This document shows, in pieces, positions 1 to 13,610 of a DNA stretch of 64,000 nucleotides; the stretch's first letter is position 1; each line of letters starts with the position of its first letter. The DNA is from Montifringilla adamsi (lineage: Eukaryota; Chordata; Aves; Passeriformes; Passeridae). The position numbers and the translations under genes were made by a program. Location of the stretch: positions 9,050,418 through 9,114,417 of the forward strand of contig JAGGNK010007004.1 in assembly GCA_017590115.1 (NCBI GenBank), in the 5' to 3' direction. The notes under the pieces are model-generated. The model did not search any database. It had not been told where the DNA came from and saw nothing but the letters and a program-made list of their open reading frames with translations.

Positions 1-1599
1 ACTTACCTCCTTAGTTTGGGAACATCCTTGCCACTAGGAGCTCTTGGCTATCTGGCCAGCTCTTATCCCACCAGGACGAGAGCTGACTGGGGAGTAATTA
101 ACTGGACACTTCCATTTATCTCTTCATGCTGGATCAACATGGTAAAATGAAGGATACGTGCTTAAAGCACTTGAAAGGCAGTAAACCTTAAAGTGGCATC
201 TAATCAACCTGTGGAATTTTTTGCTGTGGGACATGGAGACAAACATTTTGAGAGCCAGGGTAGGATTAAGCACTTGAATAGGAATAATACCTGTAGTTAA
301 CTTGTGAGGTTAAAGTATTATGAGGTTTATCAGTTCTTTTGCTTCTGGGCATAAACTGCCATCTCAGCTTGTGAAAGAACTCGTCTGTGCTCCTGCCTGT
401 TGCTCAGGGCCATTTGTGGGATGCTTTCCTAGGGTGTGGGGCACCTGACTAAGCTGATGCCTGAGGGGAGGACAGCAAACCAAATGGTCAATAAAACCTG
501 CAGTGGAGCACTGGGTCTGATCCCCCTGCTCCTGAACTGAGGGATTCCACAGCCCATGTGGGAGGAAAGCAGCACAGCCAGTGGGCTGCCTTATATTAAA
601 TCATGTTCTCAGAAAATTGTCAAGGTTGGGTTGTGATTTATCATCCGGTTACTGCACAGCCACTTTTCCATGTGAGGTAGAAACCCTCCATTATGTGTAT
701 GTGTCTTCTTAAAAGGAGTTAACCCCTCTCACCATTTGTTATGAGATCACACTTGTCTGCACATTCTCTCTCTGTCTTTTTGGTAAAGAGAATGTAGAAG
801 AAAATGGCTTGAACATTCCTGCCTTTTTGAAACTTTCCATACTGTCTCTTCACAGACAGATTATGTGTATGCATGTCATGGCTAGAAGTAAATGCACAGG
901 CATTAACTACAGCAGCAGGTGTTTTGGGGATTTTTCACCTCTAGAATTTTTGCACAACACCATTAAACAATTAGCTGTTTGCCCTCAAGGACTGGGGTTT
1001 ATAAAATGGAGCACTTTACAGCAAGTGTGGCTCTGACTCAAAATTGCACCACTTAGATGAGGGTTTTTGTTCTCAGACTTGTAAATTAAGATTAAAACTT
1101 TAAGGTTCTGGTTGTATCAAAATGAAACTTTGGATTTAGACTGCAAAACTGTGTTTAGGCTGAAGGAGAGCAGAGACAGTACTGTTGGTAAGGGTGTTAC
1201 ACTTAAAAACAGGGTAAAGAGTGGCTCTCTTCAGGCAGACATACAGTGCCTTCAAAGAGACTTGCAGGAGCATCTGGTGGTTTTATCTCACAGAGATTAA
1301 AAAAGGGGAGAACGTTCTGGCTGCTTTGAATGATTAATGTGATCACAGTGTTGCTCAGCAGTCTAGCTGAACCCAAACAAAAGAGACTGATGCTTTTCCT
1401 CCAGTTAGCTTCAAGGAGCTGGTCAAGGTGTAAGATATGCTGATGTTGAAAACGGAGATAAAGGGATGAGGAACCCAATCTAAACACTTCTTTTATTCCT
1501 GTACTCCATCCACAGCTTTATTCCTAAAAAGGATAAGAGCTTCCATCCACGGAGCGCCTGCCCATCAGTCTGTCCATGAGTTCCACTGAGCTCAGTCCT

Positions 1600-1830
1600 A
1601 GGCTCCCAGGGTGCCTGAGAGGTGTTGCCTGTCTCTTGCTGTCCTGTCTGGATTCCCAGCCTGTGCTCCAGCCCTGTTTGTGATCCTGTCTCCGGTCTGA
1701 GCTGCAGTGTTGCTAGCCTTGTCTTTGACTATCTGTCTTGAGCAGGTGCCTTGAGTTCCCGGATGGACCCCAGGCAGTGTGGGTAGCCTTGTCTCCAGCT
1801 GTCTCCAGCCCTGTCTCCAAGGGCTGCTGT
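1600..1830 (+). repeat. Degenerate internal repeats (CTGTCTCCAGC-like)
   Basis: Imperfect repetitions of a 'CCTTGTCTCCAGCTGTCTCCAGCCCTGTCTC' theme spread over about 200 bases. It may be an old minisatellite or part of an unrecognised mobile element. Confidence 0.4.
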
Positions 1831-4800
1831 GTTGTGCAGTAAACATGGAATAATCCAAGGTGCGTTTGGAGTCGTGCTGTAGCTGTGAGGATATTGCCTG
1901 GCAAAGCCAAAGGCAGGGAGAAAGGCAGGGAGAACTGCAGCTGGGCAGATGTGCTGGTTAATTCTCTAATTTTCTCCCTGTGAGCCACCCAATGGCATCC
2001 AATTGCGCCTGTTCCTCTAGTTCAGACATGTAGCTGAACAATGTCCCGATTCTAGCTCTGTGCCAGAAGGGCAGCTTATAAACCTTTCCCAGACAATGTA
2101 CAACCTCCTTCTTCCTTCCCGCGAAACCTCCTGGGGCCTGATATGTGCAGGGGTGGTGGAAAAACAGAGGGAGAAGAGGAGGAAGGGTGAGAGGAACAAG
2201 TATCCATCACCAGCCGTTCCCCACGGAGAAAGAGGTTGCGATAGCAAATGATGCATTTTATGGCAGGGAGGAAATGCCTTCATCCCATGAGCTGTGGCCC
2301 CTTCCGAGCGCTCTGGCCTGGGGTTCTGGCTACCTGAGGAGGAGGAGGGGGCAGGTCCCTGGCTGCCCTGGCCAGATGAGAAGGCTGCAAGCTGGGAGGT
2401 GTTGTCCCTGGTGGATGTAAAACCCTTACAGGTGCTTCCTGCCACTGGCTCCAGCCCCGGCTGCACGCCGGGAGGCGGGAGGCCGTGAGCAGATGATGTA
2501 GCTGTGTCTGGAAGTTCTCAGGTGGCAGATCACCCCTCAGGGACCACCACAGCGAGCACGGCTCGGCGCGGCGGGATGGCTCCGGAGCTGGGGAAGGCTG
2601 GGAATGTAACAGGCTGCACTTTTCTGCCCTGGAAAAAGGACACGGGCTGGCAGATTTGGTTTTTGGAATTTCTAGCCATAGTTTTTTCGTTTTATCTGAA
2701 ATGCACTTTGACCCTTGCCTTGAAATGAACTTTATTGACATTCATCTGCAGCACACCTAAGGGATGGTCAAAGAGTTCCACAGGAAAGGTCTGTGTCATG
2801 ATATCTCTTATGAAGTCCAAAGAGAAAGAGGCTTATGCCAGGTCTGACAAAGGTTGTAAGCAGAGATTTAACCCTTTTGCCAGGAGGAGTCTTTTCTTTC
2901 AGCCACTAAAGCTTTTTTTCCCCCTCTGTTTTCTTCTTCATTCTATTTATAGCCTGCTCTGGTTTAAATTTCCTTGGCCATCAGACAAGTGAGCAAGTCT
3001 TTTCTCTGCTGATCTTATGGCAGAGTTTGTTTATACATATACAAGATCTCTAATTACAGAGCAGTGTGATTCCCCACAAAATGTCCCCTGGCCTCCACTC
3101 CCCAAATTCATGTAGGACTTCTTTTCTGCAAGGCCAAACACACTTTTAGAGTTTATAGACAAAGCTGTTTTGTGTATATATGATTTTCTTTCCTGTCTTA
3201 ACTCTTTCCTCACTAAAAGAAAAAGGAATGAAAAAAAAGAAGACAGGGCAGCTGGGAAATCTTAGACTAAAGAGCAGATCACATTTCAAAATATTGTGAT
3301 CTAAAAATAATAATTCTGTTTTCCCCTTCCCTCTCTTTCTTTCCTCCTTGCCATTCTGTAAAATGTGGTTCATTTTCTCTGAAGAAAAATTCCCATCCTG
3401 GGAACTTATGAACCACATAACACCTCAGTGAGACTGATTTTACTGCAAGACACAGCTCTGATTCTGTGAATGGGATCTGGGCTGGGAGCAAGCCTGAGAT
3501 CACTATTGTGACTTGTGCAATGTTATGTAACCCTGTCCGTGCATGCACAAACATCCCTGTGTGGTAACAGGAGAAACGAGGCCGGAATTCATGGCCATTT
3601 ATGTCGGGAATCAGCTGCTTTCATGGATTTCACATTAATTAATAAATGTCTGGGCTTTGTGCACTTACTTCTACCTCTCAAAGGACCCATCCTACTGAAG
3701 CTCGTGGGTCTACCCTTCTTATATGAAGATCAGAAGTTTTCAGCTGTGTGAATTGGACTGGGGAGTTTGGGTTGTTGGTTTGGTTTTGGTGTGTGGGTTT
3801 GGTTTTTTTTTTCACTTTCATTGGTGTTTTCAAAAGCAAAGAAGAATTTTGCACCTTTTCGAGTGCCACTCCGCTGCAGGTAAAGAATGTAACAGCTTGT
3901 GAGAGTGCAGCTAGAGCCAATAATAATTTGACTGACATGTCCTGGCACTGAAATGCCTATTAAACCTCGCTCTGTCCTTTCAAGGTGGAGGCTTTAATGC
4001 TGGGCACTTGTTTGAGCTGAAAATTCCCTCTCTTTATAGACCCAAAGAGCCTACATCCATGAAAGATTCTCAGAAGGATCTAATATTTCTATGGATGATA
4101 GAATAAATCCTTCACTGCTGCAAACTTTCCAAGCCATGGAAGTTTCCAAGCCCAGTACAAGTTTCCATATGTAACTCACACTTTTCCACACAGGATCCCA
4201 AAGATTTCTTGGAAAACTGTGGAGGCCGGTTGACTATGATAACGTGGTAACAGCTTTAGGAAAATACATATTTACTTTTAAGAATCTGTAGGAAATACAG
4301 CAAATTTCCCATTAGGGGTTAACTGTGGATTCTAGGAATTACAAAGTCCATTACAGGAACAAATAAATTCAGATATTTGATGGGCATGATTTCAATGAGG
4401 AATGAGCCATCTCTATTTGGAAAAATTTGACAAGATATATGCTCTTGTTTTAAGACAGCTTCTTGATTTTATGTAAGATATGCACACTTTTAAAGCCAGC
4501 TCCAAAGTAAAATTACTGATATTCTTTCCATGGATTTGAGAGAGTTCCAGTAGGTGGGAGGTTAGCTCTCCTACCTACACTGCCAGTAACCAAAAGAGGT
4601 TTTTTTAAGAGCTGTTTATTACATGGTATGGTAGAACAAAATTTTTCAATACAACCCCCTGTCTCCTGCAGCTTGCAGTGCTAGCACAGGTTTGTGGTGC
4701 CTGCTGGAAGCTGCCTGGGTTCTTAAGGCAGGATTTTAAATAAAGCATCTGTTTGTTTCCTTCTTTACGCACAATGCAAATAAAAGCTTCTAAATAAATA

Positions 4801-7800
4801 ATAGCATCTAGAATAAATTAGCATCTAGAATATCCTGTAGGATGAGAGACCACGGCCTTGGTTTGATACAGATTCCTGTGTTGATTTCAGCAGGATTAAG
4901 GATGTCCTGTCAGAGAAGACACTGTAATTGTGTGGGTGTGTAGGCACAGAGATTATAGAGGTTGATAGACCAAGTACACCTTCTGCTTTCCTCCTGATTT
5001 GTGGCTGGAGCTTTTTACCTCTAATTGAGTAACATCATCAACTTAGTGGTGATTCATATGGTTCTGCAAGTGCTTTCCAATCCAATATCAGCACGGATTA
5101 ATAAATAAATTAATCCTGGTATTTGCATCAGTGCTGTGTTACTGGTTTTTTGTCCCCAGAATCCAGAGATGTGTAGAAATTTGGGGTGAGATCTTGCATG
5201 CATGGATCTCTCTCTCACAAACCCACAGAAACAGGGATGAAACAGCACAGGGATGAAAACAGCAAGGATCTGAGCTGTCAGATCTTTGCAGACCAACAGA
5301 AAATTGGCACCTCACAGCTATGCAACAGCTTTTATTCCCCTCTTTGCTGAGAAGTCCAATGAAATTATTTAGGATGGTCCAGCTGTAGGGACTGAGCCAA
5401 GCTGGGCTGTGTCCCTGGATTCCTGCCATGGACAGAAGTGACAGGATTCTCCTGGGGCTGGCACAAAGGAGGTGGAATTGCCCCAGCAGCACCTGCAGAA
5501 GGCTCTCAGGGGAGCTGGGTTCCTGGAATTGGGCAGGACAATGACTGCCAGAGGTATCAAATATTTGTTTATGTAATTCCTTCTCACTGCTCCTCTGTGT
5601 GTGCACCCCACTGAGGACTTTGTGTCTTACAACAGGAGGTGCTGCTGGGTGTCTCTGACTCTGAATCATAAATGATCAGGCAAAAAGACAGCACAGACAA
5701 ACCTCAGAGAACCTGGCTTTTCTACAGTCCCCCAGTTTGCAAAACCCCACATTTATGCAGCAGAGAGGAGCAATTGTTCTCCCACAGCATCTGCAGTTCC
5801 ACACAAGCTGCAGTTCCCCACTGCTCTGAAATTTGCAGTGCTGTGGAGTATCTGCAGGAAGAACACTGAAATAGTCTTTGTGATGGTCATGAATTTGGTT
5901 AATCATTCACATAGTTGTAGTTCTAGTTGTATTCTGGCATTTCTATCTGTTTGTGCCACAAGCAAAATCATTATTTCCTAAAGCAACAAAAATTTTTGAA
6001 ACTCACTGCACCTAAGCAAGTCTTTCTTGAGGAAAATGTTCTTACTTTTCCTTTCCAGTACACAGTGTAAATATTTAAAAAAGATTTTAAAAGTATTATG
6101 TATACTGTAAACTGTAAAGATTTATTTAGATTATAAATCTTTCTTGTTTGGTTTGCAGTTTTTAAAACCATTCTTTTAATGTGAAAATGTGCATTTATAT
6201 AAGAAAAGGATGGAAATGTAATATAATAAAAATGAGACTGAATTAGTAAAAATGAGGTTTTAGGATGCCACAGGTAATACAAAGCTGGTGATTTCTTTCA
6301 AAGAAGTCAGGCCAGATTGCTCCTAAACCAGCCTGGGGCTGTTTAGTCCCAGTGGAGGTCTGGGTGGCCTCAGATGTCCCAGTCCAGTTACCCCTTTCTG
6401 TTTATGACTGCCCTCCTGACACCCCTTTGGCAGCTCCACAGGGCAGGTGAGAATGTGTCCTGATGGATGTTTTCAGGAGAGGTTCTAGATACCTGTTAGT
6501 ATAATGTTCTCCCATTACACAACACCTTTTTCCCACTGGTGGTTGATCCATGGCTGTGTTGGGATCACAGTCAGACTCTGAGGTTTGACTGGTGAGAATG
6601 GGAGGCAAAACTTGAGCTTCAGCACGTGTGAAAATCTTTATCAAGGGAGCCCAGAGCAGCCCATTCAGCTGAGAATGAAATCTGCTCTGTAAAGATTGAA
6701 AGTGAGGGGAGATGAGCCCCACCTCTGCTCCCACGGTGAACATGAATCACAAAATTCAGTTTCCACATCTCACTCCAGTGTAGAGCAGATGTGGGCAAAA
6801 ATAGAGCTGATGGCATTTATTGTGACAGCTGATGCTGGTGATTTGACTCCTTTCATTAAATAGATGACTAACCTGCAATTTGTTTTTAGATTGTCTAGAT
6901 TATTTGTACCGAAAGTCCTTTGGGGATTTCAATTCTGCACTTCATCTGGGACAAGGAAAAGTGCAGGCATGTGGAAAACATGAATATAAGAACCTGCAGA
7001 TTTCCCAGGCTCTGTGGAACACAGAGTCAGATGCCCCAAGAAATCTGGTGATACACAAACTCCTCTTTGGTTTCAGGGATATGCTTTCTCGAGCAGCAGT
7101 AGGAATATGCAGGTGTCATGTTTCTGTGCCAGGAGAAGCAGCTTCTCTCTGCCTTTCTGGGAAGAGAAAGATCAGGCATGCTTTCCCATAGGATTTGGTG
7201 GCAGGGGACCACATCCCAATTCCAGCATCAGAAATCTGTAGTGAAACTGCAGCAAATGACAGCCAGCATGCAAACCTACATCTTTATTTTAAACACCTGT
7301 TGGTTATTCACACTTGAACTACATCCTGGGTGCCGAGTTCTCGCCAGCATTCTTTCTGTAGTTTCAAAAATTCCACTTTTCCTACAGCAGTGTGTGCTAG
7401 AGATTGGAGCACATCTCTCCACTGTCCCTCCAGAGACGTACTTCTCTTCAGGGAAAAAAAAAAAATAAAGAAAAACACTGAACCTTCTTTCTTCCACACT
7501 AAAAGACCTTTGTCCCAAACCACACATGTAGATTTTAAACAGAAAATAATATGAAAGCACAGTGCTTCCTTTATAGCAGACCTTATGTGCCTTATGCAGC
7601 TTTCTGAGTTCCTGTGTCCATGGATTTATGATGTGCTCTACACTTTCCACATTCTCAGTGTTGTTTTCCCACATTTGAAGGAGAAATGATCAAGAGATTT
7701 GTGCTGGAGTGAAATTTATTCTGTCTTAAGCTGTGTAAAGGTTCCAAATTCACCACAGCATGGAAAATAGAAATGCTGTAAGCATCTTGGGCCCTTCCCA

Positions 7801-10800
7801 GGCATGCAGACACCATGCCTTCTGTAGAAATGAACATTACATTCTTGTAATTACTGCTTTTGTCAGAACTGTTTTTGCCTCTAATAGATCAGGTAAATAT
7901 GAACTGAAAATATGCTATAATGCTCAAGGGGTCATTTCTGCATGGGAAAATAGCCCCCAGCTCAAGGAAAGGTTGCACTGCTTTGCAGAAGGTGGAGTTT
8001 GTGTGTCCTTTCTGGTTATTTAGAGTGAATTACAGGGATGAACCTCCAAGGGGATCTTTTGTTTAGGGGTAGGAAGCTGTAATTTAGTGTTTTAAAAAAT
8101 GCCTTAAAGCTGATTTTAGGGCTGTGGTAAACAGCATCACACTGTCCAGTTTCCTCTGTGTGTGCTGGAAGCTGAGTGGCCATTAAGGCTCAGGTGCTGA
8201 AACCACAGTTCTGCTGTGAGGACAAGATGGCCATGCCCCACTTCCATGGAAATTCCTGAAGGGAGTACTGCCAGGCTGGCCTCCATGCTGCCCAGCAAGG
8301 AAGCAGCTGGGTGACCCCTAGTATTCCTTGGAAACGTTGATCCTTACAGCCGTGCTCCAGTTCTCCATTGAGGAATACTCTGATCCTGCTGAAATTCCTC
8401 AGTGGTTTGCCAGCTGCCCTTTCCACGGAACAAAAAAAAGATCAATCACCAAACCGAGTGAGAGTAATGACTGAACTTCTTCTTCCTCCAAGATTAACAA
8501 AACAGACACACCAAAATAAAATTAAACCACACTTACAATTACTCTTTCCTTAGATCACCTATTAACCAGCTTAACTTGCGTAGCTGGGATCAGCCCTTAC
8601 TCAGGATTCCTGGGCATTACTTGCCCAGAAAGGAATTGAGACTTGATGAGGAACCTCTCCTTATATATCTATCTGGTCCTTGAGCAAATAGTTCCAACTT
8701 GACAAGCCTTTTGCAATTCATAACTTTATTAGGTTGCTAATTTTTAACAGTGCTATTAAAAGATTACTGACCTCCCCTGGCTAATTTTAGAAATATCAAT
8801 GTCATTTTGGCATGGCAAGGTAGAACTATTTTCTGATCAGAGAATACACATAACTCCTTAATGACTGTGCTAGTGCTTAACAGGCTGCAGATCTATTTTT
8901 AGTAATGAAGGAAATCTTCCTGCCTGGAATTGTCGAACATGCACTAATGTTCAAACATTTGTATATAACCAGTGCACAAAAAAGCTTATGATTTAAAAAA
9001 CCATATAGAGAGATAACCATACTTCATTCTCTTTCCTGTGTTTGCATATTATCCATAATTCATTATTAGCTCTCTAATCTGGTCAGAACACAACAGCAAT
9101 CAATCAAACCTGAGGTGAGAAGCGGTCTGGGGAATAAACATGCCTTACTTTGGCTTGGAGGAATATTGTGATTTGCAGCCTAATATTTTCCCCATTCCAT
9201 TCCATTGCTTTTCCTTTTTGTTATTCTATGGGGATTTGTAGACTCCAGTTGCTGGCAGCTGCAGTGAAAAGTGTTCAGTTTAATTCAGTTTAGTCACATT
9301 CTAGGCAAGCTCTAGGCTGTGCCTCTGTGGCTACTTACTCCATGGCCAAAGATGAAGTTCCCTTCTGCTTACCCGTCAGGACTATGCAGGATAGAATAAT
9401 TCCCTTAGTGGAGTATTATTATATGAGACATTCCTTTTTTAAAGATGGTTTTAATTCCAGAAGATATTAAGGCTAATAGTCTGTTGAGACACTGAAGAAA
9501 CTTTTGTTCAAAACATTGGTTTACGTTGTCAGCTGGTGATGGTGTAACTGATGAACATTTCTCACTGTCTCACTGTGCACTGGAGTTTCACTGAAACAAA
9601 AAGCCTGAAAATCAGGACTGAAAACCACAGTATTAACAAACAACCCCCCTTACCTGCCACTCAAGCACTGCGCTTCCAAATTTTACCTTAATGGAACAGC
9701 TCAGGGTGTCAAAGGAAAAAGCATCGCTCCTGTGAACCCTGGTTTCTTTGATCCTTGCTAAGCAGTGGGCTATGCTCAGCTGGTCAGTGAACACAGGCAC
9801 TGCTCTTTTGCTCTCAGACCAAGCAGTGGTGGATTCCTCTCTCCCCATCTCCTGCTTCCAAGGCCAGCAGAAGCTGCAGAGGCAGCACATTCAGCTCCCT
9901 CCGGAAGGATGTCGGTGCTTTGCTTGGTTTGAAAGTTTCACCTCGCCCTATGGCCAACGATCTCTCAGCATGGGCACGCTCCCAAGGGAATTTTCTCGAG
10001 GTCTTCTTGAAGGAAAGATGATGTCAGAGATCTGGCAAGAGGTGACAGTCATACCTCGGAAACCAGCATGGTTTCACCACACCCACAAAAAAAAATAATA
10101 ACATGGATGGTAAAATTAGTGTTGGAAATAAGGAGCGCAGTGCTGTTACCACAGGCAGAGCACAAAAGAGAGCCAGAGAAACTGGCATGGGGATCTGCAC
10201 AGAGGCAAAGGAGGCCTTGGAACTAGTGAGGAAGAAGGTGAGATGCAGTGGAAAAGCCCTGCTGCACTCTCAGTTGTTCTGGTACCTCACAGTAGATGGC
10301 ACTGCAGAATTCCCATGGGCCACTGTGTTCTTGGGCTGACTCTGGAATGATGGAAAACTCCTCCTTTTCCTCTCCAAGGGGTGTGATCAAGGATATTAGA
10401 ACTAAAAATTAGCCTAAAGAGAATCGGTAGCAAATAAGATAGAAAATGGGTATTTTTGATAAAACTCCATACAACCCTACAAACCCAGAAAACATTAATG
10501 GGAAATAGCCTTAAAAGCAGAATATTAGCGAGCAGATTTTTTTATTTATCACATTGTCACATAAGAGTCTATGTGTGAAGGGAACAGAAAACTAATGTTG
10601 ATATCAAAGGGTAAATAATATATTCAGGAAGCAGCATAAAAAAAACCCATCCCAACCTTTCTTTACGTTCACTAATGATTTTTGACTGGCAGAGGCAGGC
10701 AAAGCTGGGTAACACCATTCCACAATGGGTTTCCAACTGGACCACAGCTGCAGCCTCAGGTTCATGGAGTTCTGAAGCCCAAGGAAACTTCATTTGCAGA

Positions 10801-13568
10801 ACTTCCCAAAGCCTGGTATGAAAAGTGCAGTTTGGACAGGTAAGATGGAGCTGGCAGCATTACCTGTGGCTGTAAGGTCCCATCTGTAGAGGACTTTGAA
10901 TATTCAATTGACTAACCTAATTGACATCTTCCCCATGGTCTGGCTCAATGAACATAATTATTTCTGAGTTGTATTGTGTCCACAGTGACTGTAGATAAAT
11001 GGGATGAGGAGCTTGTGTTAAGTTGGCTTTTTCATGACACCCAATGCCCTTAAAGTGCCTTTTACTGCTGTCTCACTGAAATAATTCCCCTGAAAAATAT
11101 TCCTTTTTATGCATGAATGCTATCTGTGACTGCATGTGCAAATCAAGAATACAGAATTGCCCTGACATTTTCTAGAACTGGGTTTCAATGCAGAATTTCA
11201 ATTTGCTCAGTTTAAGCAGTCTGGTTTAAAAGCTTATGCAAGAGATTTCCCTGCAATCTTGGTATGAGTCTCTCCTGGGGTTTGTTGGTTTGGGTTTTTT
11301 TGATTGCCACTTCTTCTTACCTGTGTTTATGAAAAGAAGACGTCAGTTTGAAAGGAAAAAAAAAAAATAAGGACCAATTTTATTTTGTTTCTAGCTGTTT
11401 TGACAGCAGAACTGGTCTGTTTGCTAGTGGAGAACATAATGCATGAGCACAGGTTTACCCTTCTAACAGAAAGGGAGAGCTTGACAAGGAAGATACAACC
11501 AGTCTGATGACAAATTCATGAGCTGTTGTGGTTAAACTTTTCAGAGTGGGAGTTTTCAGAAGTCTCCAGCTCCTGCTGATCTGTTTAGAGCACAGAAGGT
11601 AAAGAAGGAACAGCAGGACTTTTGGCTGGATCGATTTAGCCTTTGGTGCCCCGGCTGAAGAAAACTCAGTGACCCTTTGCAAAACTCATCTTCTGTTTGA
11701 ACAAGTGCAGTTGGAAAAGGATGAATAGCCTGATCATGGCTTTTTCAGGAAACCATCATCTGTCTGTCTGAAATGCCTCTCCATGCTGTCATAGCTATTA
11801 ACAGCCTTTCTTACTGTAAACACTATTTTCCTATCTTTATTTCTCGTTCGTATATTTTGTATATATAGAAGTTCTGGTGTATAATTAGCTCAAGTGTATC
11901 CTGAGACACTTGACCATTTCATCCTGGTTATGTGACCAGGCAATTGATGGAGTAATAGAAATGTTTCTTTCTCACCATCTTTTTTGGTTTTTTTAATAAG
12001 GAATGTTCACCACAGCACCAAGGGTAATTCCTTTGGCACATTTGCCTGGGTTTTCTGAAAATTTATTTAGTGTCATTGTTTAGTAATGAATTCTCTGATT
12101 AATCTTCAGTAACAGTAACTACAAGAAAAATATACACAGCTTCAAAAAGTGTGTGGGCAAATTCATAGCAGAAAAATCTACTAAGGCTATTAAATACAAA
12201 ACCAGAAAGTCCCTAAACTGCAAATTGCTGGAAGTTGGAAGAGTGTTCCAAGGAAGTATCACTGTATCTTTTGCTTATAATTTTGCCTGGGCATCTGCTT
12301 TGGCCAGATTTGGAGACAGGGTCCTGAGCCAGACAGATCTTTGGTCTGACTCACTGCTGTTACAATTGTATGGAAGTGTCATGAGAGAGTTGTGACAGAT
12401 GCAGGGATGCAGGTGAAGAAGTGTGGTGGGGTTTTTTTTGGTTATAAATAACACATCTTTTTTTTCCCTTTTATTTCCTTCTCTCTTTTTCTCCCCTCCT
12501 CCTTCCCTCAAGTAATTATTTTGCTGTGTTTTACTGTGAGAAGCCATTTAGCTTTAGTCATTGTTTTGCCAGAGCTGGCCTTTGCAAATCCAACCTAACA
12601 ACAAATATTGTGGGGAAAGAGAAATCTCTGTATCCCTGGAGGAATTAAAGTTCTCAGTGAGAATTCACTGCTCTGATCCTTTGTGTAACCACAGTGTTGC
12701 TGCTGAGCTCCTGCTCTCTATTAGCCTCCCGTGCAGTCGAGGGTTTAACTTGGCAGAACTCAAGGTTTTTAGAGAAATTGGTTCAGCTCTTTAACCATCA
12801 CGTTTACCAGCCCACATGCAAAATCCCTAAATATCAAAAGTCACGGATACTTTGAAAGCACATGAAAATCCATGACTCACATGACAGCTGTGACAAAAAT
12901 GCAGTCCTTCTTATTGCCTTTTCGTTTACGGTCTTTCAGCCACTTTCCAGTCTAGAAGTTCAAGTCAGTTCTCAAATAAATTAGTAAAGCTTAATTGCAA
13001 TACCTTGAAATTTTTGCTAAAACTCAGAGTTTTATTTGTGTTCATCTATAGCTCTTTTGAACTACAGGATAATAATAAAAATATATTGTTTACTTCAAAA
13101 GTCTTTATTTTATATATTTATTTAATTTATTTAGTTTTTAAGAGTTCTTTTTGCATGTCTGGTATGCAAGAATTTGAACTTCTATATTTTGTCACTCTTT
13201 CTTTTAAATAAACTAATATGAATATCAGCCACTGCTAAAAGTGTAAAGTCTTCAATGAGTTGTGTGTCTTCAAGCATGAGTGATGGTGGATCAAAACAAA
13301 ATTGTGAGGGCTGTCAACAGAGATGTCAGTTCACTAACAAATTCAACTGTCACAGGTTTTGAGGCCTCTCACAGGGATCACCTCACTCTGTACTAATGCC
13401 ACCACCTAATGCTGATATCAGCAGTCATTAAATGAAGTTCTTAAGAAGAATTATGTGGGCAATAATCTGAATGTGACAAGGCCCATTGCAGCTCTTCTCT
13501 GGGAAGGGAGTGAGGGCATAGAGGGAAGGTCTCCCAGTACATCCTGTTCCGGGAGGTGTGGGCTGTGG

Positions 13569-13610
13569 CCTTCCCTTCCCTTCCCTTCCCTTCCCTTCCC
13601 TTCCCTTCCC
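13569..13610 (+). repeat. (TTCCC)n microsatellite
   Basis: About eight perfect TTCCC units. No associated element visible. Confidence 0.95.
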